From contig CAMBPS010000007.1 of assembly GCA_945869675.1 (NCBI GenBank), forward strand, positions 1 to 63,835: a stretch of DNA of 63,835 bases, given 5' to 3'. The notes below the pieces were generated by a model. The model saw nothing but the letters and a program-made list of their open reading frames with translations. It did no database searches and was not told the origin of the DNA. The position numbers were made by a program, and so were the translations under genes. Positions 57,998 through 63,835 of this stretch are shown in pieces (the first letter of the stretch is position 1; each line of letters starts with the position of its first letter). This stretch comes from Prosthecobacter debontii. GTDB lineage: Bacteria; Verrucomicrobiota; Verrucomicrobiia; Verrucomicrobiales; Verrucomicrobiaceae.

Positions 57998-58405
57998 TTA
58001 GCCATCCTGCTCTTGAGCCATCCACTCGCGCAACTGCCGCATTTGTTGTTTGTTGGGTTTGGTGAGATTTTCGTGTGGATGCAGAGTCTCCAGTTGACGT
58101 TGGCGCCTAAGTTCAGAGGCTTTTTGGACCCACTCGTCGGGCGTTAGGTTTTCACAAAATTCCGCGACACGAGAAGCACTCAGTCGCTGTTGAGGAAAGG
58201 CCACGACTTGCAAACGCAATCGAAGGTCGCCACGAATCACTTCGATCACATCACCGACTTTAAGATCCCGTGAAGGCTTTAAACTCTGCCCATTGAGTGT
58301 GACATTGCCTTTGCTACAAGCCTGAGTTGCGAGACTGCGTTTTTTGAAAACACGTATGAGATGTAGCCATTTGTCAGTTCTTTGAGTCGGTCCTAGTGCA
58401 GTCAT
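57998..58405 (-). CDS. S4-domain RNA-binding protein, Hsp15-like
   Basis: 135 residues. The S4 domain opens with RTDKWLHLIRVFKKRSLATQ and has GNVTLNGQSLKPSRDLKVGD, as in Hsp15 (HslR), which binds stalled 50S subunits that still carry peptidyl-tRNA. A basic helical tail with KPNKQQMRQLREW follows. The start overlaps the rsmB stop by four bases, so both ribosome-linked genes are coupled. Confidence 0.9.
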   Translation of the reverse strand: MTALGPTQRTDKWLHLIRVFKKRSLATQACSKGNVTLNGQSLKPSRDLKVGDVIEVIRGDLRLRLQVVAFPQQRLSASRVAEFCENLTPDEWVQKASELRRQRQLETLHPHENLTKPNKQQMRQLREWMAQEQDG

Positions 58406-59676
58406 GCCTTCCTGAGAAAACGCGCCGCGTAAGCCCCGTCCATCTGATCTTTCGGCGGGAAGACGAGACGACTCTCCACAAGTTCTAATTCAGGATGGGC
58501 TTCCTGAACGGCTTTCACCAATTGCTGGTTCTCTTCAGGATCGATGCTGCACGTGCTGTAAACCAGTGAGCCGCCCACCTTCAGATAGCGAAGGGCAGAC
58601 TCAACAATGGCACGCTGTGTTTGAGCCAACTGGGCAAATTCTTCTTCCTTCAGGCGCCAGCGGACATCTACACGACGGCGCATGACTCCTGTATTGGAAC
58701 AAGGAACATCCAGTAAGATACGATCAAAGAGCAGATCCCCAAACGGCGGTGGCGCGGAAGACAGGAAGTCGTGCTGCATGACTTGAGCGATGCGCACCTT
58801 CAAACGCGTGAGATTTTCACGAAGACGATTCAGTCGTGGTGCCGATGCATCACAGGCGATGATACGACCTTCATTGCACATCATCTGCGCGATGTAAGAA
58901 GTCTTACCCCCCGGAGCAGCGCAGGCATCCAGCACGGTCTCACCGGGCAGTGCACCAAGCATTTTAGGGGCTACCGAGGTACCTGGATCCTGCGCGTAAC
59001 AAAGACCCTGTTTAAGGGCTTCCCGAGGCGGGCTCGCACACTCAAAAAAATCTTCTTCGGTATGCGGAACCAGACCGGGGATTCGCGCCATGCGCTCATG
59101 CGATTCTTCGGTCAGACGATTCATGCGAATGAAGACCGGAGCAGGATTTTGATTCCATTCACACAATGCTTCAGCTTTGGTTTTACCCATGATCTTAATC
59201 CATCGGCGCACCAGAAATTCAGGATGGGAATAAACAATGGCAAGTGGCTGTTCTTTGACTTGTTCAAGCAGTTTGGATTGCTCCCGACCAGCGCGGCGTA
59301 ATACGGCATTCACCAGCGCCCCTGCCCTGCCTGCAATGGAGACGGTTTCATTCACCGCAGCATGAGAAGGAACACCCATCAAATAAAGCTGGCACAAGCC
59401 CACACGAAGAACCCAGCCCGTGCGATGATCGAGATGCTTGCCATCCGTCAAATGGCCCACCCAGTGATCCAATAAATTTAAATTTCTGATAGTCGTCAGA
59501 ACAATATCATGAAGAAAGGCTGCATTTGGCCCCGAAAGAGTCGTGCGGCGAGTCCAATCATCGAGAATTTCAACAGCGAAACGAGGTGTTTTTTGCCATT
59601 CGGTAAGAACCTCCAAGGCTACGGATCTGACGTTTGTGGCTTTGGGGCCCGAAGTGATAGAACGAGTGGCGAGCAT
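58402..59676 (-). CDS. rsmB: 16S rRNA m5C methyltransferase RsmB
   Basis: 424 residues. The N-terminal NusB-like domain (about 15-145) contains NAVLRRAGRE, and the SAM domain has DACAAPGGKTSYIA (about 250). The two catalytic Cys lie in LLDVPCSNTGVMRRR and VYSTCSIDPEENQ. It methylates C967 (E. coli numbering) of 16S rRNA. It lies just downstream of ugd in the same direction (9 bases between) and is coupled to the Hsp15-like gene. Confidence 0.95.
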   Translation of the reverse strand: MLATRSITSGPKATNVRSVALEVLTEWQKTPRFAVEILDDWTRRTTLSGPNAAFLHDIVLTTIRNLNLLDHWVGHLTDGKHLDHRTGWVLRVGLCQLYLMGVPSHAAVNETVSIAGRAGALVNAVLRRAGREQSKLLEQVKEQPLAIVYSHPEFLVRRWIKIMGKTKAEALCEWNQNPAPVFIRMNRLTEESHERMARIPGLVPHTEEDFFECASPPREALKQGLCYAQDPGTSVAPKMLGALPGETVLDACAAPGGKTSYIAQMMCNEGRIIACDASAPRLNRLRENLTRLKVRIAQVMQHDFLSSAPPPFGDLLFDRILLDVPCSNTGVMRRRVDVRWRLKEEEFAQLAQTQRAIVESALRYLKVGGSLVYSTCSIDPEENQQLVKAVQEAHPELELVESRLVFPPKDQMDGAYAARFLRKA

Positions 59677-59685
59677 GGAAATGGG

Positions 59686-61002
59686 CTAAGAGCGTGCCTC
59701 GATTGCACCGCGACCGATACCGCGATATTGGAATCCGAAATCAGCAGCAGCGACAGGGTCGATGAGGTTGCGCCCATCAAAAATAAGTGGCGTATGCATG
59801 ACCTCACGAAGCTCGGCGAGGTCAACACTGGCAAACTCAGCCCACTCCGTGGCGATGATGAGTGCCTCAGCGCCGCGAGCAGCCTCCAAAGCGCTGGCCG
59901 CAAAAGTGATTTTATCGGCGCAGGCAAGTCCCTGAGCTTTCTCCATGGCTTTAGGATCGTAAACAGAAACGCTAGCACCTTCAGCCACTAGCTTTTCAAC
60001 CAAATCTGCGGCCACTGAAGAACGCACATCATCGGTATTTGGCTTGAAGGCGATACCCCAAACAGCCAGTTTTTTGTCCTTCAACACCCAAAGCGCCTCA
60101 CGTATCGAATCAAGAAACCGATCAAGCTGGCGCTTGTTGATGTGCTGCACCTCTTTCAGGAGGTTAAATGGAATGCCCATCTGCTCACTAATGGCGATAA
60201 AAGCCGCAATATCTTTGGGGAAACATGAGCCGCCATAGCCTAGGCCTGCATGCAAGAAATCACGTCCGATACGCTTGTCAGCCCCGATACCTTCAGCGAC
60301 CTTCAGAACATCCGCTCCACTAGCTTCGCAGATTTCTGAGAGGGCATTGATGTAGCTGATTTTAAGTGCGAGAAAGCTATTCGCTGCATGTTTAATGAGC
60401 TCAGCACTGTTGATATCAGTCACCAGCACGGGAGAAACAAAGGGCTCATAGACCTTTTGCATCAGCGCTAGTGCCCGATCACTGTTACCACCAATTACAA
60501 TGCGATCTGGCTTCATTAAATCTGCCACGGCACTCCCTTCGCGCAGGAATTCAGGATTACTCACCACATCAAACTCGACGCCAGGCTTCGCATACCGACG
60601 AATCGTTTGGGCGACGCGATCGCCTGTTCTCACAGGCACCGTGCTTTTATCCACGATCACCCGGTAGCTTCCAAGAAATTGAGAGATCTCACGAGCGACT
60701 TTTTCGATAAAACTAAGATCCACACTGCCGTCAGGCTGTGGAGGTGTGGGAACAGCGATAAAAAGCACCTCGCCATGGTCCACACCCTCTTCGGAACTTG
60801 TGGTAAAGCGCAAACGCTTTGCCGCGACATTCTTTTTGACCATGGCCTCCAAACCAGGCTCATAAATAGGGATCTGACCAGCGAGTAGCGTCTCGACTTT
60901 CAATGGATCATTGTCCACACACAAAACGTGGTGACCCACTTCTGCAAAACAGGCACCTGTAGTTAAACCGACATAACCTGAACCGATAATGGTAAGCTTC
61001 AT
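59686..61002 (-). CDS. ugd: UDP-glucose 6-dehydrogenase
   Basis: 438 residues. NAD-binding GSGYVGLTTGACFAEVGHHV opens the protein; the catalytic Cys is in GYGGSCFPKD near residue 258, and KPNTDDVRSS marks the C-terminal UDP-sugar domain. It oxidises UDP-glucose twice to UDP-glucuronate, a precursor for surface polysaccharides or LPS sugars. It starts 121 bases after the lptD-like gene and runs in the same direction, followed by rsmB. Confidence 0.97.
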   Translation of the reverse strand: MKLTIIGSGYVGLTTGACFAEVGHHVLCVDNDPLKVETLLAGQIPIYEPGLEAMVKKNVAAKRLRFTTSSEEGVDHGEVLFIAVPTPPQPDGSVDLSFIEKVAREISQFLGSYRVIVDKSTVPVRTGDRVAQTIRRYAKPGVEFDVVSNPEFLREGSAVADLMKPDRIVIGGNSDRALALMQKVYEPFVSPVLVTDINSAELIKHAANSFLALKISYINALSEICEASGADVLKVAEGIGADKRIGRDFLHAGLGYGGSCFPKDIAAFIAISEQMGIPFNLLKEVQHINKRQLDRFLDSIREALWVLKDKKLAVWGIAFKPNTDDVRSSVAADLVEKLVAEGASVSVYDPKAMEKAQGLACADKITFAASALEAARGAEALIIATEWAEFASVDLAELREVMHTPLIFDGRNLIDPVAAADFGFQYRGIGRGAIEARS

Positions 61003-61123
61003 GAGGAGAAAATTAAAAAGGTTGACGAAACAATACGAGCCATGTGCCGCAGAAGAGTTCGAGAGCGGAAATGACAGAAACCATTTTAAGACCGAATATG
61101 CTCTCAGTCATGCACTTTGCGCA

Positions 61124-63622
61124 TTACTGATTGACCTGAGTACTCTGATTTCCGCCACGACCGGAGGGATTGGGATCGATATCCAGAGGCAATGTGAACT
61201 GAGGGAAGTCCTTCAACGTGAATGAAAGCATGATACCCGAGTCTATTTGTCCCCCGCGATTATCACGAACCATGGCGCCAATGGAGGCTATCCAGCTGGT
61301 CAAATCCCGGGTGAAGCTGTAGCTCTGGAACTCCAAGGTTCCATCGTCGAGCTCATACACATGATTCATGGCAAACCCCCAATTCTCATTGAAACGAGTA
61401 TAGATTCTGGAGAACATCAGGCTTGAGTCCTGAATGTAAGGACTATCGGCCACATACTGATGCCCCAGAGTCAGTGAGACTTTGGATGACGGCAAGAAAG
61501 TAATGCCTTGATTCGCTTCCGTGAAATTACCGCGTGAACTACCCAGGGGAAGCTGCATATCCAACCAGAAATTGATCCATGGCACAGGGCGGAAGAACAA
61601 CTCATTGTAAAGATTGGAAAGGCTACGGTCAAAAGGCTGCCCAGAATACATGGAGAGATCACGTTCTGGGTCCTTGGCAAAGAGATCGACATACGTATTC
61701 AATCCAGCAAACGTGTAGGTTTGCGTCTCTGAATCATTTGCTGCTAAAAAGGTGCTGTTGTTTTCAGAAGTGTAATCTCGGCGCGTCTGTAAATAGTTAC
61801 GGACACCCAGTCGGGCTACGCTCCAAGAACTCAAGCTATCCACCGCTGAATAAAGAGGCACGTCCAGTGAGCGTGGACGAGTCGTGCGTGATAGTCGATC
61901 AATGACCGGCATATCTCCCTCTGGTTGATTGGCGTTGAGGTAAGAAAGGTTGATGTAGGGCTGCGTCACGTGGCGCAGACCATCAATCCCTATACGATCC
62001 ATTTTATAGTCTTCCCATGATTTTGAAACCTTGAAGGAAATGTCTAAACCGGCGTGGAGCAGACCACGAGTGAAGGAAGTAAAAGAAGAACTTGTTCCTG
62101 CAGTTGTATCGATGGTTTTGATACCTCCATCAATCCCCTCATAGTGAGTAAATCCTGCACCAATTCTTGGAACAACATTCAACCAACCAAAAAACGTTTT
62201 CGGCAGGAGAAGCTCTTGATAAGTGTGAAAGCGAGCGAATCCCAGTCCATTGAGGTTGTTGGCGGCCAATGCATTGGATAGGCCATAATCGCCTGCACCA
62301 ATTTCAGAATCGGGAATCCCGAGAAAATCGGCGACCAATGAATCCGTTGCAGCGTTGGGACCGGCATTAATGGCAGACCTCAAATCGACGAAAGATTGGT
62401 TCTGATCCTCACTAAACTGCTCACGATAAATCCCCGCGCTCAGAGTTCCTTGATGAAATATGCCTGTATTCAAAAGTGATCTCCGAGTCCAATCGATGGC
62501 GAGTTCTGGCAACTTGGAGCCGACGCTGTAAAAATCATTGGCTTGGAACCTTGTCATTAAAGTGGCCACATAACGTGGATCGGTATGCACTAAAGAAACC
62601 TGGTTGTCCGGCTCTGGCTGGGTGCGGAATTCATTGAAGAAGAAGTCTTCGTAAAAGTGCGCATCACTGAGCTTATTGATGTCGAAGTCCACATACCAAG
62701 TGCTCTTCTCAGGCCCAGGCACATAGATTCGATGCTGAAAATTCACTCGATAACGATTGGTCGGCACTCGACCACGCGGTTCGGCAGTGCTGGTGGCCTC
62801 GGGATCGGTATCATACTGATAATACAGCTTCAGCCCAGTCACGTTATTCCAGTTTTTACGCTGCTTCAGCGACATCAAATCAGCCCCCACGCCTACGCCA
62901 CGAGCCGAGCGCAGGTCCAAGCGGTAACGAGCCAGAGTGTGATCCCCGTGAATCGCTCCCCACTGATTTAAAAGGAAGGCCCCCCAGCGACTTTGATAAC
63001 CCGGGGTAAACCGATAGCCGACGTCCTCTTTGATCGCTTGGGTGAGTGAAGGAAGGTAAAAGATCGGTGTATCGCCAACGATCAACTTGACCCCCTTCAT
63101 CTCAATCCGGTCTTCCGGATAGATCGTCATGCTGCGGGCCTTAAGACGGAAGTTGGGATCCTCCGAATCATGGGTCGTCAGATAGGATTCTCCGCCATCG
63201 ATGCGTTTGACCACTTTGCTTTCGGAATCAATGGTATCAGTCTCAAAGAAGAAGCTGCCAAGTTCATTGGGGGTGGAGCTACGCACGGACTCACCTCGAA
63301 TATCACCTGTGTTGGCGTTGTAGGTGATGTTTTCTCCACGGTAAGTGATCCCAGCTTTCCAGACGACCACGTTTTCTCGGGCAATCACATCACCGGTCTT
63401 AGCATTGTAGCTGGCAGAACCGCAGCGGATCTGAACATCTGCGTAATCAATGTGCACATCTCCTTTGGCCATTGCTAATCCAGTCTCTGGATCATACGTG
63501 GTCTCCAGACCCTCAATGTTAAGATCGCTGGTCAGTGAATCCAAGATGGTCTGCCCCTTCAAATCCATAACTAGGCATAGAAGGAGGAGAATTGAGGCTA
63601 CCGACAGTCTGTGGAAAGTCAT
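61124..63622 (-). CDS. LptD/OstA-like LPS-assembly outer membrane protein
   Basis: 832 residues from the ATG at 63622. A signal peptide (about 1-23) is followed by an OstA/LptA-like jelly-roll domain (about 25-175, with GDVHIDYADVQIRCGSASY and ENITYNANTGDIRGE) and a long beta-barrel-like region rich in alternating aromatic residues to the C-terminus. LptD places LPS on the outer leaflet with LptE. The shape fits LptD, and lpxA elsewhere in the window supports an LPS membrane, but the canonical pattern of LptD disulfide Cys is not evident, so I leave the symbol open. Confidence 0.82.
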   Translation of the reverse strand: MTFHRLSVASILLLLCLVMDLKGQTILDSLTSDLNIEGLETTYDPETGLAMAKGDVHIDYADVQIRCGSASYNAKTGDVIARENVVVWKAGITYRGENITYNANTGDIRGESVRSSTPNELGSFFFETDTIDSESKVVKRIDGGESYLTTHDSEDPNFRLKARSMTIYPEDRIEMKGVKLIVGDTPIFYLPSLTQAIKEDVGYRFTPGYQSRWGAFLLNQWGAIHGDHTLARYRLDLRSARGVGVGADLMSLKQRKNWNNVTGLKLYYQYDTDPEATSTAEPRGRVPTNRYRVNFQHRIYVPGPEKSTWYVDFDINKLSDAHFYEDFFFNEFRTQPEPDNQVSLVHTDPRYVATLMTRFQANDFYSVGSKLPELAIDWTRRSLLNTGIFHQGTLSAGIYREQFSEDQNQSFVDLRSAINAGPNAATDSLVADFLGIPDSEIGAGDYGLSNALAANNLNGLGFARFHTYQELLLPKTFFGWLNVVPRIGAGFTHYEGIDGGIKTIDTTAGTSSSFTSFTRGLLHAGLDISFKVSKSWEDYKMDRIGIDGLRHVTQPYINLSYLNANQPEGDMPVIDRLSRTTRPRSLDVPLYSAVDSLSSWSVARLGVRNYLQTRRDYTSENNSTFLAANDSETQTYTFAGLNTYVDLFAKDPERDLSMYSGQPFDRSLSNLYNELFFRPVPWINFWLDMQLPLGSSRGNFTEANQGITFLPSSKVSLTLGHQYVADSPYIQDSSLMFSRIYTRFNENWGFAMNHVYELDDGTLEFQSYSFTRDLTSWIASIGAMVRDNRGGQIDSGIMLSFTLKDFPQFTLPLDIDPNPSGRGGNQSTQVNQ

Positions 63623-63835
63623 GGGTCCGAAAATAAGGTGAAACAAGAAGCTGGAAGATGACTGAGCATGCGGGAACAACCATCCGTCTGCCTTTCATAG
63701 GCCAGCGCCCCTTCGGTGACAAGAAAAACGACATGAATTTATACCTCTGTTTGGTTCAAGTCTGAGAATTTGCGCCAAGATGTTTCCTATTAGGACATTG
63801 CTCGGTCATTCAATTTGGCTAAGCTCGTCCTTGTG
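63623..63835. other. Right-edge region, no gene recognised
   Basis: About 210 bases containing the leader of the lptD-like gene and unassigned sequence. A minus-strand frame at 63519-63734 lies mostly over the lptD-like gene and its leader and looks like a shadow. No promoter or hairpin was identified with confidence. Confidence 0.3.

Noticed and set aside
59619..59978. 119-codon minus-strand frame at the ugd/rsmB junction
   Set aside because: It overlaps the real ugd 3' end in another frame and has no family features.

Overview
The window reads as a chromosomal segment of a Gram-negative member of the Verrucomicrobiota, probably the Verrucomicrobiaceae. The evidence is a paired planctomycete/verrucomicrobial-type cytochrome (DUF1587/1592/1588/1585) and DUF1552 gene, PQQ-propeller proteins starting with a WRGPNRDG motif, lipopolysaccharide genes (lpxA, an lptD-like gene), Mpl muropeptide recycling, and a Bacteroidota/Bacillus-style SdhCAB. 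Assignment below phylum is inference from gene content. Base composition looks even. I saw no integrase, transposase, rRNA, tRNA or CRISPR array, so this is mostly core chromosome with lineage-specific secreted proteins.

Layout. 1-2.4 kb: two glycine-rich RRM protein genes on opposite strands flank a short menE-like gene. 2.4-4.8 kb: two overlapping secreted-protein genes, the first ending in a thermonuclease-like domain. 4.85-7.5 kb: TPP riboswitch, thiC, and an FKBP lipoprotein. 7.6-10.9 kb: the DUF1592/DUF1552 pair. 11-14.9 kb: a same-strand run of a beta-hydroxyacid dehydrogenase, a ygfZ-like gene, a small lipoprotein, a cyclophilin and lpxA. 15-16.3 kb: two small secreted proteins. 16.4-19.6 kb: a phoH / 7TM-HD / ybeY operon. 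19.7-21.1 kb: photolyase, followed by a decayed sugar-phosphate-isomerase-like pseudogene. 21.5-25.9 kb: a lipoprotein, a pseudopilin with a collagen-like tail, cardiolipin synthase, tsaE and tsaB. 26-30.3 kb: a sigma-54 regulator with an altered receiver, an AI-2E family transporter and an MFS transporter. 30.6-36.4 kb: PQQ propeller, GcvH-like protein, SNF2/SWIM helicase and ParA. 37-40.7 kb: a giant fusion of a two-FtsX ABC permease to an AttH lipocalin. 40.9-45.7 kb: GAPDH, a kinase-LamG receptor and an HtrA protease. 45.7-50.8 kb: polyprenyl synthase, a degenerate MoeB/ThiF-like protein, a sialidase-like protein, an M20 dipeptidase and an unusual cupredoxin. 51-54.5 kb: sdhCAB. 54.7-63.6 kb: mpl, a hydroxyacid dehydrogenase, a coiled-coil membrane protein, an Hsp15-like protein, rsmB, ugd and the lptD-like gene.

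Functional links. SdhCAB, menE and the polyprenyl synthase fit a menaquinone-based respiratory chain. lpxA, the lptD-like gene, ugd and mpl serve the envelope. phoH/7TM-HD/ybeY, rsmB, the Hsp15-like gene and tsaE/tsaB serve ribosome and tRNA maturation. I did not find a defence island or a clearly new multi-gene system. The best leads are single proteins with changed key residues or architectures: a glutamate at the phosphoacceptor site of a sigma-54 regulator, a MoeB-like protein that has lost adenylation-site residues, an AttG-AttH fusion, YbeY with Asp for its third metal His, and a cupredoxin with His at the axial position.
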